From Acidobacteriota bacterium (GTDB taxonomy: Bacteria; Acidobacteriota; Blastocatellia; Pyrinomonadales; Pyrinomonadaceae): 64,000 bases of DNA. The translations under genes and the position numbers were made by a program. Below are positions 1 through 8,487 of this stretch, piece after piece. The notes below the pieces were generated by a model. The model was not told where the DNA came from. It saw nothing but the letters and a program-made list of their open reading frames with translations, and searched no databases. Each line of letters opens with the position of its first letter. Position 1 is the stretch's first letter. The DNA is taken from NCBI GenBank assembly GCA_018269005.1, contig JAFDVK010000038.1:1-64000 (forward strand). Direction: 5' to 3'.

Positions 1-1342
1 AGTCGGCCATACCGTTGCCGTCATAGTCGCCGGGAGCCGGGAAATCGCCATTTGAACCCCAAGGGGTGTAAACGATGTTTCCGCTGTTTGCTCCGCTGCT
101 GGCCCTATAGAACCAGAAGCTCTGATCGCCCGAAGCGGCACCGCCGCGATAGACCGCAGGGTCGGCTTTGCCGTCGCCGGTGTAATCGCCAACGACTGAC
201 GGATCGTCACCCGACTGGCCAAAGACGTCAGTACGAAGCGTGCTGTCCGAACTTTGGAAGATGTAGAAGGCCGCGACCTCCGGTGCACCGGGACGCCAAA
301 CAGCGATGTCGGACTTGCTGTCGCCGTCAAAATCACCCGAGACGAAGAAGTCGCTTGCGGTACCGAAAGCGGCCTGAATATTGCCCGAGCATTGCTGGCT
401 TGCACCTGAAGCGTTGCATTCGAACCACGTTACCTGGCCGTTCGCTCCGCCGCCTGTGTTGCGGACGACAGCGTAGTCGGTCTTGCCGTCGCCATCGTAG
501 TCAAGCACATGCTGTGACGGTGCCGCGGGGCCGGCCTGTGTTACATCCGCCCAGCTTGTGCCGACGCGGATGCCGTCGAGCTGCAGTGTAGGTGCAGTTG
601 CAGAACTGCCTTGCCGCAACGAAATCGTGCCCGGCGAGATGTCGCTAGGCGAAGTATCTGTTGACGAAACGGTAGCGGCCGGCTCCGATCCCGGGACGGT
701 CGTGCTTACGAAAAGCTCCGCCGTATCATTTGTGGCACCATCCACGATGTTGTATTTGACGACAAGCAGATATGTGGTGTTCATCGAATATGTGAACGGT
801 GTGAGAGTAACGCCCGCGGCCGAGGTCGCAGCCACTGAGATGCCGAAGGCCAAGTTATTTGAGCCGTCTTTTACAGCCCACACGCGCCCGCGAAAGGTCG
901 ATCCAACCGGATCGGGGCCGAAATGGAAAAAGTAGCCGCCGGGTGTCGTTGTCGAAGCGTCGCTTACATTGACCAAAAATGCGGCATACACTGAACCGGA
1001 CGATTGGACGGCGAAAGCACGATTTACGTCCTCGCCGCTCGTTGTCAGCGCGACCGCGTTTCCGATACCGGAGCCCGGATAGCCCGCCAAGGTCAAGCCG
1101 GGCGAGACGGTCGCGATCGCATTCGTTCCGGCACCGCTATGAGCGGCCCAGCCGTTGTCGGTCAAGAGTGCACCGGCCGTATAGGGAAAATCTTCAAGTA
1201 AAATGGCCGCAGAAGGCGCCACGTTCTTTGTGTCTCGGACTTCAGACTTTCGAGCTGTATAATTTTGAGCGAAAATGCTGCCAACACAAACGGCAGCGGC
1301 GATCCATACAATAAAGAGGATTCGGAGAAATTCCTTTTTCAT
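1..1342 (-). CDS. secreted FG-GAP/VCBS-repeat protein (C-terminus cut by window edge)
   Basis: Reading on the minus strand from an ATG at 1342, preceded by a GGAG ribosome site, gives 447 residues with no stop before the window start. The first ~25 residues form a signal peptide (KK followed by a hydrophobic run ending SIFAQ). Residues ~45-240 look like a lectin/jelly-roll type beta domain, an inference from composition only. After that come repeats with the DxDGDGKxDxAV pattern of FG-GAP/VCBS calcium-binding blades, such as DYDGDGKTDYAVVR and DFDGDSKSDIAVWR. The protein is probably exported and either surface-bound or secreted; its substrate is unknown. Two more proteins with the same repeats occur in the window (17850 and 62750). 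Confidence 0.85.
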   Translation of the reverse strand, partial: MKKEFLRILFIVWIAAAVCVGSIFAQNYTARKSEVRDTKNVAPSAAILLEDFPYTAGALLTDNGWAAHSGAGTNAIATVSPGLTLAGYPGSGIGNAVALTTSGEDVNRAFAVQSSGSVYAAFLVNVSDASTTTPGGYFFHFGPDPVGSTFRGRVWAVKDGSNNLAFGISVAATSAAGVTLTPFTYSMNTTYLLVVKYNIVDGATNDTAELFVSTTVPGSEPAATVSSTDTSPSDISPGTISLRQGSSATAPTLQLDGIRVGTSWADVTQAGPAAPSQHVLDYDGDGKTDYAVVRNTGGGANGQVTWFECNASGASQQCSGNIQAAFGTASDFFVSGDFDGDSKSDIAVWRPGAPEVAAFYIFQSSDSTLRTDVFGQSGDDPSVVGDYTGDGKADPAVYRGGAASGDQSFWFYRASSGANSGNIVYTPWGSNGDFPAPGDYDGNGMAD

Positions 1343-1543
1343 TATTCTTACTCCCATAAACGATTTCGGGTCAGAGTTTGCAATGGCAATTGCACACAAC
1401 AAAGGCGCGTGGAACCCCTTGCTAAGATCAAGTTTTTAAGCTGACTTGCGAAAATAATAGCAACATCTCGCCTGATTTCCTAACGAGAATGAGGCCATTA
1501 CACAGCCTTCGGCCTTACATCTCTGTTACAATTTGAGAACACC

Positions 1544-2662
1544 ATGACGCGAATGACGAAGCTGTACTCGACGATCGGTTATCTGTGTTTGATAGTTCTG
1601 CTGGTATCAAACATCCGATCTCAAGATGCGAAGACCAATGACGATGTCATTCGCGTCTCGACCGACCTTGTGGATGTGCCGGTCGCAGTTACGGACTCAA
1701 AGGGCACGCCGATCAAGAACCTTAAAGCTGCCAATTTTACGATCTTTGAAGACGGCGTTAGGCAGACGGTTACCGAGTTTACGTCGTCGTCGGCGCCCTT
1801 CGAGGTGGCACTACTGCTCGATACTTCAGGATCAGCTCGCAACGATCTGCCGATGATCCGGCGGGCCGCGGAGATCTTTATCCGCTCATTAAGGCCGGGA
1901 GACCGCGTCGCCATCGTCGCCTTTGCAATGAGCGGCGCGGAAACGGGAAATTCACCGACGATCGATGTGCTTTCGCCACTGAGCGCGGATCGCGAGAAGC
2001 TTGTTGCGGCCCTTCGCGGCCTGAAGACAAGCGCCGGTACGCCTTATTACGACGGAATGAACGAGATCGCGGACAAGATCTTCGGCGGTCCGGTGACGGC
2101 AGAGTTTCGCGGACGCCGTGCGGTCGTCGCGCTGACCGATGGCGTTGACTCCACGAGCGCGACCGATTTTGCGGATGCTCGCGAAAAACTCGAAGCAAAA
2201 GGGTTGATCTCATACTTTGTGCGTGTCGATACGCGGGAATATTTTGAGGAGAATCTCCTTGGCGACTGCGAAGCGGCAATGCGTTTCTCGACGGCACAGA
2301 TACGACGGTATTATCGAACGCTGAAAGGGAATCCGTCGATGGAGAAGGCATCAGTGTTTTGCCAGCTTGGGGATTTCGAGCGGCTTGCCGTCAGCAAAAA
2401 GCTCTATGAGATCGCAGATAGCGAGATGCAGGAGCTCGCAAAACGTTCGGGCGGAAAGGTCTTCTTTACCAGCGACCTCGCCGACGCTCGGCGTGCATTT
2501 CAAGAGGTCGCGGCGGAGATCGGGACGAAGTTCACGCTAGGATATTACCCTACGAACGAGACGCGGGACGGGAAATACCGCAAGATAAGAGTGGAACTAA
2601 AGGGATTGCCCGCGGGTGCGAAGGTGCGTGCACGGGAAGGATATACGGCTCCGGTAGATTAA
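1544..2662 (+). CDS. VWFA-related domain secreted protein (acidobacterial type)
   Basis: This 372-residue protein has an N-terminal hydrophobic segment (residues ~8-25) that should act as a signal peptide. A short beta domain follows (VxVxDxxG...NFxIxEDG), then a von Willebrand A domain with a DTSGS metal-ion-dependent adhesion motif at residues 93-97 and an ALTDGxD strand later. This order matches the VWFA-related family that is greatly expanded in Acidobacteriota (TIGR03436-like). The domain normally binds protein ligands through a divalent metal; the partner cannot be told here. The gene stands alone, 27 bp ahead of deoB, so it may be co-transcribed with it. No strong ribosome site is visible at the chosen ATG. 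Confidence 0.85.
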   Translation: MTRMTKLYSTIGYLCLIVLLVSNIRSQDAKTNDDVIRVSTDLVDVPVAVTDSKGTPIKNLKAANFTIFEDGVRQTVTEFTSSSAPFEVALLLDTSGSARNDLPMIRRAAEIFIRSLRPGDRVAIVAFAMSGAETGNSPTIDVLSPLSADREKLVAALRGLKTSAGTPYYDGMNEIADKIFGGPVTAEFRGRRAVVALTDGVDSTSATDFADAREKLEAKGLISYFVRVDTREYFEENLLGDCEAAMRFSTAQIRRYYRTLKGNPSMEKASVFCQLGDFERLAVSKKLYEIADSEMQELAKRSGGKVFFTSDLADARRAFQEVAAEIGTKFTLGYYPTNETRDGKYRKIRVELKGLPAGAKVRAREGYTAPVD

Positions 2663-2689
2663 CGACGCATTAGAATTTGATTTTTTTTT

Positions 2690-3868
2690 ATGACACAAAG
2701 ATTTGGACGCATTTGTTTGGTTGTGCTTGATTCGGCCGGTATCGGCGAGATGCCCGATGCGGCGGATTGGGGCGATGCCGGCGCAGATACGCTCGGCCAT
2801 ATCCTCGAACGGCGCAAGGTCGTTCTCCCCAATCTTCAGAGTTTGGGTCTCGGGAATATCACGCCGCTCGCGGGGCTTGCGGCCGTTGACGCACCGATCG
2901 GGTCATTCGGCAAGTGCACGCTAAAATCCGACGGTAAGGACACGACCACAGGCCATTGGGAGATGGCCGGCATCATCTTGAAGCAAGGCTTTCCGACGTT
3001 TCCGCAAGGTTTTCCCGATCGCATCATCGATCGTTTCGTAGCAGAAGCGAATGTGCCCGGCGTCCTCGGAAACATTCCCGCGAGCGGCACCGAGATCATC
3101 AAACAACTTGGCGAAGAACACGTCGCAACGGGCAAGCCGATCGTTTACACTTCGGCTGATTCCGTCTTTCAGATCGCTGCGCACGAGGAAGTGATCCCGA
3201 TCGACCGTTTGTATGAGATCTGCGAGATCGCCCGCAACATTCTTCACGGTGACGACGAAGTGGCACGCGTGATCGCGCGGCCGTTCTTGGGCTCGAACTC
3301 TGCGGATTTCAAACGCACCGAGAACCGCCACGATTACGCTGTACCGCCGCCAACGGACAATCTCCTCCCGCTGCTCGCGAACGCCGGCCTCGACGTCGTC
3401 TGCATCGGCAAGATCGCGTCGATATACGACAGCCTTGGCGTGACGGAAGAGCTTGTTGGAAAGAACAACGATCAGGCTGTCGATTCGACCATCGAGGCCT
3501 TGAACGCGGAAAGCCGCGGGCTGATCTTCTCGAATCTCGTCGATTTCGATATGCTTTACGGCCATCGCCGCGACCCTGAAGGCTACGCACGCGCGCTCGA
3601 GGAATTCGACCTGCGACTGCCAGAGATAATGTCAGCGATGAAGGACAACGACCTTCTCATCTTATCGGCCGACCACGGCAACGACCCGACGAAAGAGGGA
3701 AGCGACCACACGCGCGAATACGTGCCGCTGCTCGTTTACGGCCGCGAAGCTCACGCAGGCGTCGCCTTAGGCACACGCCAATCTCTCTCCGACATCGGCC
3801 AGACGATCGCCGAAAACTTCGGGCTGCGAATCGCCGACGGCGTGAGCTTCTTGGGTGAGATTGCTTAA
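2690..3868 (+). CDS. deoB: phosphopentomutase
   Basis: The 392-residue product is full length for DeoB, a cytoplasmic Mn-dependent member of the alkaline phosphatase superfamily that interconverts (deoxy)ribose 1-phosphate and 5-phosphate during nucleoside salvage. Visible family signatures are the N-terminal LDSAGIGEMPDA, the DTTTGHWEMAG block (where the catalytic Thr lies) and the C-terminal SADHGNDPT metal-binding motif. The start is an ATG immediately after a run of T residues, with no classic ribosome site. Its product, deoxyribose 5-phosphate, is the substrate of DeoC encoded at 30703, and ribose 5-phosphate is the substrate of RpiB at 29891, so the three probably act in one catabolic route although they are 27 kb apart. 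Confidence 0.96.
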   Translation: MTQRFGRICLVVLDSAGIGEMPDAADWGDAGADTLGHILERRKVVLPNLQSLGLGNITPLAGLAAVDAPIGSFGKCTLKSDGKDTTTGHWEMAGIILKQGFPTFPQGFPDRIIDRFVAEANVPGVLGNIPASGTEIIKQLGEEHVATGKPIVYTSADSVFQIAAHEEVIPIDRLYEICEIARNILHGDDEVARVIARPFLGSNSADFKRTENRHDYAVPPPTDNLLPLLANAGLDVVCIGKIASIYDSLGVTEELVGKNNDQAVDSTIEALNAESRGLIFSNLVDFDMLYGHRRDPEGYARALEEFDLRLPEIMSAMKDNDLLILSADHGNDPTKEGSDHTREYVPLLVYGREAHAGVALGTRQSLSDIGQTIAENFGLRIADGVSFLGEIA

Positions 3869-3890
3869 CCCGGCAATGGGCGAAGGTTTT

Positions 3891-3938
3891 GCGTGCGGAG
3901 CACGCTGAATTTTGTTAGCTACAGGTGTAGGTGAAGCC
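3891..3938. repeat. left inverted repeat arm flanking the YgiT-like gene
   Basis: This arm holds a perfect short hairpin (GCGTGC, 3 nt, GCACGC) at 3891-3905, followed by TTAGCTACAGGTG at 3915-3927. The same two blocks appear inverted and in mirrored order at 4255-4303. The arms therefore bracket the small zinc-finger gene. Confidence 0.7.
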
Positions 3939-3953
3939 GAAAGCCGGTTCATT

Positions 3954-4205
3954 ATGAAAAGATCAAAAGCTGAAACGATCACGTGTGGTAACTGTGGCAA
4001 GACAGGTGCGAGAATAATCCACGTCAGCCGAAGCTACGGGAAAGGCTCGGCTCTCCTCGTAATCGAAAATGTTCCCGTCGTCTCGTGTCCTCGCTGCGGC
4101 GAGAGTTACGTGACCGCCGCAACGCTCCGCGAAATAGATAATATCAAGCGCAACTGTTCGAAGATCGCATCGACGCGGCCGGTGCCGGTCGCCGCTTTTG
4201 TGTAG
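3954..4205 (+). CDS. YgiT-type zinc-finger domain protein (antitoxin-like)
   Basis: From the ATG at 3954 the product has 83 residues. It carries two zinc-binding pairs, CGNCGKTG near residue 11 and CPRCGE near residue 45, and the VxVxSCPRCGESY pattern typical of YgiT-type zinc fingers, the N-terminal half of MqsA-like antitoxins. Members are usually partnered with a small RelE-fold or DUF4258 toxin; no partner gene is visible on either side, so this may be an orphan. The C-terminal helix-turn-helix of full MqsA is absent. An upstream in-frame start at 3912 lies inside the flanking repeat and is less likely. Confidence 0.75.
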   Translation: MKRSKAETITCGNCGKTGARIIHVSRSYGKGSALLVIENVPVVSCPRCGESYVTAATLREIDNIKRNCSKIASTRPVPVAAFV

Positions 4206-4254
4206 ATCGCGTGTTCGCACACGCTAAGGTCAAATGCCTTGCTTTCTACAGGTT

Positions 4255-4303
4255 TCGCTTCGCTGCACCTGTAGCTAATAGAATTATCGCGTGCAAAGCA
4301 CGC
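4255..4303. repeat. right inverted repeat arm flanking the YgiT-like gene
   Basis: This is the inverted counterpart of the arm at 3891-3938. It contains CACCTGTAGCTAA at 4266-4278 and the hairpin GCGTGC, AAA, GCACGC at 4289-4303, with the same stem but a different loop. An additional small hairpin (TACAGGT/ACCTGTA) lies at about 4248-4274, and another (GCGTGT, TCGC, ACACGC) at about 4209-4224. Confidence 0.7.
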
Positions 4304-4379
4304 TTAGGACGACCACGGTAAAATGACGCGGAAGTTGTAGCGGTTCATCGATAAATTAATTTCCACCTTGGAGCAAATT

Positions 4380-6122
4380 ATGAAAATGATCGGGCGGCGT
4401 ATTGTGTGTTTGGGGTTCGTGTTGGCGATGTTGGTGCAGGGTGTACTTGTGCGGACAGCGTTTGGGCAGCAGAGCGAGACGCCTTCGCGGCTGCGGGGCG
4501 AGATCGAGCGGTTTGCGCAGGATACGGGAGCGTTCGACCGGCTTTGGCGGTCGGATCTTTCGGCGGCGCGAATGGCGAGGCTGAGCGAGCTTTATGACAG
4601 CGAGCTTGCGACGCTTCGCGGGATGAATTTCGATTCGCTCAGCCGCGAGGAGCAGATCGACTACATCTTGTTCAAGAATGATCTTGAACACGAAAAGCAT
4701 GCGATGTCGCAGCTAAAGGCGCAGTTCGCCGAGATGGAGCCGCTGATCCCTTTTGCGAGGACGATCAACGATCTTGAGGATGCACGCCGCCGGCTTGAGT
4801 TCGCGGATGGCGCAAAATCTGCCGCGGTTCTTGACGGCCTCGCAAAGCAGATCGCGGAAACGCAAAAGGCGTTCGAAAAGGATTCGGCTGCAAAGCCGAA
4901 GCGCACGGTCGCGTATCGTGCGGCAAGGGCGGTCGCGGGGCTTCGCGACACATTGAAGCGTTGGTACACCTTTTATAACGGCTACGATCCGAAATTCACG
5001 TGGTGGTGCGAATCTCCTTACAAGGCGGCGGACGAAGCTCTCGACAAATATCAAAAATTCGTAACGACAAAGCTCGTCGGCATCGCTCCGGACGACAAGA
5101 CGACGATCATCGGCGACCCGATCGGCCGCGAAGCTCTCATCGAAGAGCTGCGGTTCGAGATGATCCCGTACACGCCCGAAGAACTTGTCGAGATCGCGAA
5201 TAAAGAGTTCGAATGGTGCATCGCCGAACTCAAAAAGGCGTCGCGTGAGATGGGCTACGGCGACGATTATATGAAGGCGATCGAGGCCGTCAAGAAGACC
5301 TACGTCGAGCCGGGCAAGCAGCCGGAACTCATACGTGACTTCGCACGCGAAGCGATCGACTATGTAAAGAAGAACGACCTCGTTACCGTTCCGCGTGTCG
5401 CCGAAGAATCGTGGCGTATGGAGATGATGACGCCCGAACGGCAGCTCGTCGCACCGTTCTTTTTGGGCGGGGAAACGATCCTCGTCAGTTATCCGACCGA
5501 CACGATGACGCAGGAGCAGAAGATGATGTCGATGCGCGGCAACAATCCGCATTTCGCGCGTGCCGTTACGCATCACGAACTCATTCCCGGCCATCATCTG
5601 CAAGGCTTTATGACGTCGCGATACAAGCCGTATCGACGGATGTTCAGCACGCCGTTCTGGATGGAAGGCTGGGCGTTGTATTGGGAGTTCCTGCTCTGGG
5701 ATCGCGGTTTCGACAAGACGCCCGAGGACAAGATCGGTGCGTTGTTCTGGCGTTCGCATCGCGCGGCGAGGATCATCTTCAGCCTGAATTTTCACCTCGG
5801 TAAATGGACGCCCGAGCAGTGCGTCGATCTTCTCGTGAACAAGGTTGGGCACGAACGCGAGAACGCGCTTGCCGAAGTTCGACGCTCATTCGCGGGAGAT
5901 TACGGTCCGCTCTATCAAATGGCGTATATGATGGGCGGTTTGCAGTTCTATGCACTGCATCACGACCTCGTCGATTCAAAAAAGATGACCGACCGCGCGT
6001 TCCATGATGCAATCTTGAAAGAAGGCCCGATCCCCGTCGAAATGGTCCGAGCCACGCTCACAGACGCAAAGCTCACTCGCGACTACAAACCGAACTGGCG
6101 CTATTACGATCTTGGGAAGTAG
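4380..6122 (+). CDS. DUF885 family protein, probable metallo-carboxypeptidase
   Basis: The 580-residue product begins at an ATG at 4380 with GGAG about 7 nt upstream; an in-frame TTG twelve bases earlier is just part of that ribosome site. A signal peptide spans about the first 30 residues (MKMIGRR, hydrophobic run, TAFGQ). The diagnostic DUF885 motif HHELIPGHH lies at about residues 398-406 and supplies the zinc-binding HExxxH-like ligands expected for a thermolysin/M32-like peptidase fold, followed by WxEGWALYWE. Family members are exported peptidases of uncertain substrate. A large palindrome follows the stop directly, and the next gene encodes another exported peptidase. Confidence 0.88.
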   Translation: MKMIGRRIVCLGFVLAMLVQGVLVRTAFGQQSETPSRLRGEIERFAQDTGAFDRLWRSDLSAARMARLSELYDSELATLRGMNFDSLSREEQIDYILFKNDLEHEKHAMSQLKAQFAEMEPLIPFARTINDLEDARRRLEFADGAKSAAVLDGLAKQIAETQKAFEKDSAAKPKRTVAYRAARAVAGLRDTLKRWYTFYNGYDPKFTWWCESPYKAADEALDKYQKFVTTKLVGIAPDDKTTIIGDPIGREALIEELRFEMIPYTPEELVEIANKEFEWCIAELKKASREMGYGDDYMKAIEAVKKTYVEPGKQPELIRDFAREAIDYVKKNDLVTVPRVAEESWRMEMMTPERQLVAPFFLGGETILVSYPTDTMTQEQKMMSMRGNNPHFARAVTHHELIPGHHLQGFMTSRYKPYRRMFSTPFWMEGWALYWEFLLWDRGFDKTPEDKIGALFWRSHRAARIIFSLNFHLGKWTPEQCVDLLVNKVGHERENALAEVRRSFAGDYGPLYQMAYMMGGLQFYALHHDLVDSKKMTDRAFHDAILKEGPIPVEMVRATLTDAKLTRDYKPNWRYYDLGK

Positions 6123-6125
6123 GGC

Positions 6126-6211
6126 CGTGTCTGTATCCCGCACGTGAGTAAGGGCTCAGGCTGGTCTCGGTCCAACGTTGAGCCCTTACTAACGTGCGGG
6201 CTACAGACACG
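6126..6211. repeat. 86-bp near-perfect palindrome
   Basis: Two 33-nt arms (6126-6158 and 6179-6211) are inverted copies matching at 31 of 33 positions around a 20-nt centre. The palindrome starts 3 bp after the DUF885 stop. The long arms and lack of a T-run fit a dispersed palindromic (REP/MITE-like) element better than a simple terminator, though it could end transcription. Counting other copies in the genome would settle this. Confidence 0.8.
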
Positions 6212-6265
6212 CGGAAATGCCGTAAAACATTGATGTTTGTGCGAGAGCGGACAGAAAATAAGAGT

Positions 6266-6382
6266 GATTTTACAGCGTTGAATCGCGACTTTACAGCGTT
6301 GAATCGCGACTTTACGGCGTTGAATCGCGACTTTACAGCGTTGAATCGCGACTTTACAGCGAATAATCGAGACCTCGCGGCG
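6266..6382. repeat. 21-bp tandem repeat, 5.6 copies
   Basis: The unit GACTTTACAGCGTTGAATCGC repeats at 6266, 6287, 6308, 6329 and 6350, with the last copies degenerating towards 6382. Copies differ by one base or a few. The unit is a multiple of three, so an open frame (about 6230-6385, +) encodes a heptapeptide repeat DFTALNR. No convincing ribosome site precedes it. The repeat lies in the 320-bp gap between the DUF885 and M28 genes, which otherwise holds only the palindrome. Confidence 0.85.
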
Positions 6383-6442
6383 TAAAACGGCGATATAACC
6401 GTGAACAAAATGCGGATTTTTGCGTAGTATTGGACGGAAACT

Positions 6443-7825
6443 ATGAAAAAGAATCTATTTATCGCGAAGGTTGCTCTTACGATCTTCGCCTTTTCGACGT
6501 TCGCGGCGGCGCAGGCTGTCGCACCGGCGGGCACGGTCAAGGAACGCGATGTCCGTGCGGCAATGTACTTTCTCGCGGGCGACGCGATGCAGGGACGCGG
6601 TTCGGGTACGAAATTCGAACGGATCGCGGCTGAATACATCGGCTCGCAGTTTATGCAATTCGGCCTCGAACCGGCGGGCGATGTCGGTTTCGATGGCAAA
6701 CCTACCTTCGTGCAGACGATCGAAGCTCCGCGACGCGAGATGCTGACCGGCCTAACGATCGACGGAACCTCGATCAAACTCGGCGATGACCTGATCGCTT
6801 TCGCGATCGCAGGGAAGGAGATCAGCGGTCCGATCCAGCACGCAAAACCGGGCGACAAGGCGGTGAAAGGCGCGATCGTCATCTTGTCGATGTCCGCCGA
6901 TATGAAGTATGAGAACGTTCAAGGTGACATTCGCCAGATGAGCCGCGACGGTGCGGCCGCCGTCATAATGGTCGAGACCACCGAGATGAGGGCCAATTGG
7001 GCGGAGGTCGCCGGCCGCAAGGCAACGTTAGGGCGATTCGGGACGCTGCTCGCGGTTTCGACAAAAGGAGCCGAGGAACTCGCGAAATTCGCCGAAGGCT
7101 CGACCGTAACGCTCAAGGGAACGTTCGAGGCCGCGGCTCCGACATACACCTGGAACGCGATCGGTAAGATCACGGGCAGCGACGCGACGCTCGGCTCGCA
7201 GGTCATCTTGATCAGTTCGCACCTCGACCACCTCGGCGTTCGCGATAATGCTCCGGGCGACGACAAGATCTTTAACGGCGCCGACGACGACGCTTCGGGC
7301 ACGGTCGCTGTGCTCGAGGTCGCACGTGCTTTGGCCGCAGGGAAAAAGCCGAAGCGGACGGTCTATTTCGTTTGTTTCGGCAGCGAAGAAGCGGGCGGGT
7401 TCGGCGCGGGGCATTTCGTCAAGAATCTGCCGTTCCCGCAGGATAAGTTCGTGGCGAACCTTGAGTTCGAGATGATCGGCCGCCCCGATGCGAAAGTTAA
7501 GCCGGACGAACTCTGGCTCACAGGCTACGAGCGTTCGAATCTCGGCCCCGAACTTGCGAAACGCGGAGCCAAACTCGTCCAAGATCCGCACCCGGAAGAG
7601 CAATTCTTTCGGCGCTCAGATAACTACACGCTCGCACGGCAGGGGATCATTGCCCACACGGTCTCAAGCTTCGGTCTGCACAAGGATTATCACAAGGCGA
7701 GCGATGAGATCAAGACCATCGACTTTTCGCATATGACGCACGCGATCAATTCGATGATCGAGCCGATCCGATGGCTCGTGAATTCTGATTTCGTCCCGCA
7801 ATGGAACGAGGGAATGAAGCCGTAA
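6443..7825 (+). CDS. exported M28 family zinc peptidase
   Basis: This 460-residue protein has a signal peptide (MKKNLF, hydrophobic run, ending AAQA). A protease-associated (PA) insert follows, then an M28 aminopeptidase core. Di-zinc ligands are visible: HLDHLG at residues 260-265, NGADDDASG at 278-286 with the bridging Asp, the catalytic GSEEAGG at 313-319, EFEMIGR and a C-terminal HKDYHK. It probably removes amino acids or dipeptides from peptides outside the inner membrane. The preceding DUF885 gene encodes another exported peptidase on the same strand, suggesting a peptide-scavenging role for the pair. A hairpin 21 bp after the stop should end the transcript. Confidence 0.92.
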   Translation: MKKNLFIAKVALTIFAFSTFAAAQAVAPAGTVKERDVRAAMYFLAGDAMQGRGSGTKFERIAAEYIGSQFMQFGLEPAGDVGFDGKPTFVQTIEAPRREMLTGLTIDGTSIKLGDDLIAFAIAGKEISGPIQHAKPGDKAVKGAIVILSMSADMKYENVQGDIRQMSRDGAAAVIMVETTEMRANWAEVAGRKATLGRFGTLLAVSTKGAEELAKFAEGSTVTLKGTFEAAAPTYTWNAIGKITGSDATLGSQVILISSHLDHLGVRDNAPGDDKIFNGADDDASGTVAVLEVARALAAGKKPKRTVYFVCFGSEEAGGFGAGHFVKNLPFPQDKFVANLEFEMIGRPDAKVKPDELWLTGYERSNLGPELAKRGAKLVQDPHPEEQFFRRSDNYTLARQGIIAHTVSSFGLHKDYHKASDEIKTIDFSHMTHAINSMIEPIRWLVNSDFVPQWNEGMKP

Positions 7826-7846
7826 AGGCCGCGAAGTGATTAAAAA

Positions 7847-7886
7847 TAGGGCTTTGCATCAAGATCGCTCCTGGTGCAAAGCCCTA
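7847..7886 (+). terminator. stem-loop terminator after the M28 peptidase
   Basis: TAGGGCTTTGCA at 7847 pairs with TGCAAAGCCCTA ending at 7886 around a 16-nt loop. No long T-run follows, so it is a weak terminator on the plus strand. The minus-strand gene ending at 7946 would also read into it, where its TTTTTA flank makes a better terminator. Confidence 0.55.
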
Positions 7887-7945
7887 CTGAGTGCATTTAG
7901 CCCTATTGGTCAAGCTCGGGCAAGAACTTCAAAATGCGGGAGATC

Positions 7946-8296
7946 CTATTCAGTGAATTCCAAGACGAGGTCTTCTTCGCAAAAGTCGAACTTTGCGGGT
8001 TCGGATTCAGATTTATCGGCGAAAACTGCCTTTACCCATTGAGTGCAGCTTTCGCTGTCAGTTGACGAACTCCAAACGAGCGTAACGGTCTTGCCTGCAC
8101 CGATGCCGGCCCCAATGTCGAAAGGTTTGTATTTCTGCCCGCTCTCGGCGACCAAGATCTTGACGATCCGCAGATTGCTCTTGTTAACGACCTTGAACGA
8201 ATACTCGCTGTCCTGAGCCTTGCTTACCGTAAAGCCGGCAAGAACGATCGCGACCGTGAGCAGTCCCATCCTGACGAATTTGCTCTGCAAATTCAT
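7946..8296 (-). CDS. small secreted protein of unknown function
   Basis: This 116-residue protein begins at an ATG preceded by a GGAGGAC ribosome site. A signal peptide covers about residues 1-28 (MNLQSKFVRMG, hydrophobic run, SKAQ). The mature part is short and beta-rich in appearance, with VVNKSNLRIVKILV and a pair of Cys (in SCTQW and FCEED) that could form a disulfide. I do not recognise a family. The protein stands alone between a convergent peptidase gene and a membrane protein gene on the same strand. Confidence 0.7.
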   Translation of the reverse strand: MNLQSKFVRMGLLTVAIVLAGFTVSKAQDSEYSFKVVNKSNLRIVKILVAESGQKYKPFDIGAGIGAGKTVTLVWSSSTDSESCTQWVKAVFADKSESEPAKFDFCEEDLVLEFTE

Positions 8297-8403
8297 TTTA
8301 TTTGTCCTCCAGAACCATTTTGAAATAGAGTCAACGCAATTGCGTTCGACAGAGTGTAGCTAGGAAGTGCAAAAATAGCAATCGCTGAAACTGCGATAAC
8401 GAA

Positions 8404-8439
8404 AAGGCTTTGGTCCGACACAATGCGGGCCAAAGCCTT
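8404..8439 (-). terminator. stem-loop terminator after the membrane protein gene
   Basis: AAGGCTTTGGTCCG (8404-8417) pairs with CGGGCCAAAGCCTT (8426-8439) with one mismatch and an 8-nt loop. On the minus strand TTTTCGTT follows, so it should end the transcript of the gene at 8488-8898. Confidence 0.7.
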
Positions 8440-8487
8440 CTGTTTCAAGGTGCCGCACGACCGGGTCGGCTTATCCTTTCGATTCCT

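Noticed and set aside
52..591. Plus-strand frames across 52-1314
   Set aside because: They are antisense to the FG-GAP protein gene, rich in Arg and Cys, and have no ribosome sites.
4713..5852. 379-codon minus-strand frame inside the DUF885 gene
   Set aside because: It is a by-product of the codon bias on the plus strand, which has the clear HELIPGHH peptidase. Similar long antisense frames at 2921-3565, 18420-19430, 42334-43167 and 49576-50322 were rejected for the same reason.
6266..6382. CRISPR array
   Set aside because: The copies are contiguous 21-bp tandem units with no spacers between them and no cas genes nearby.
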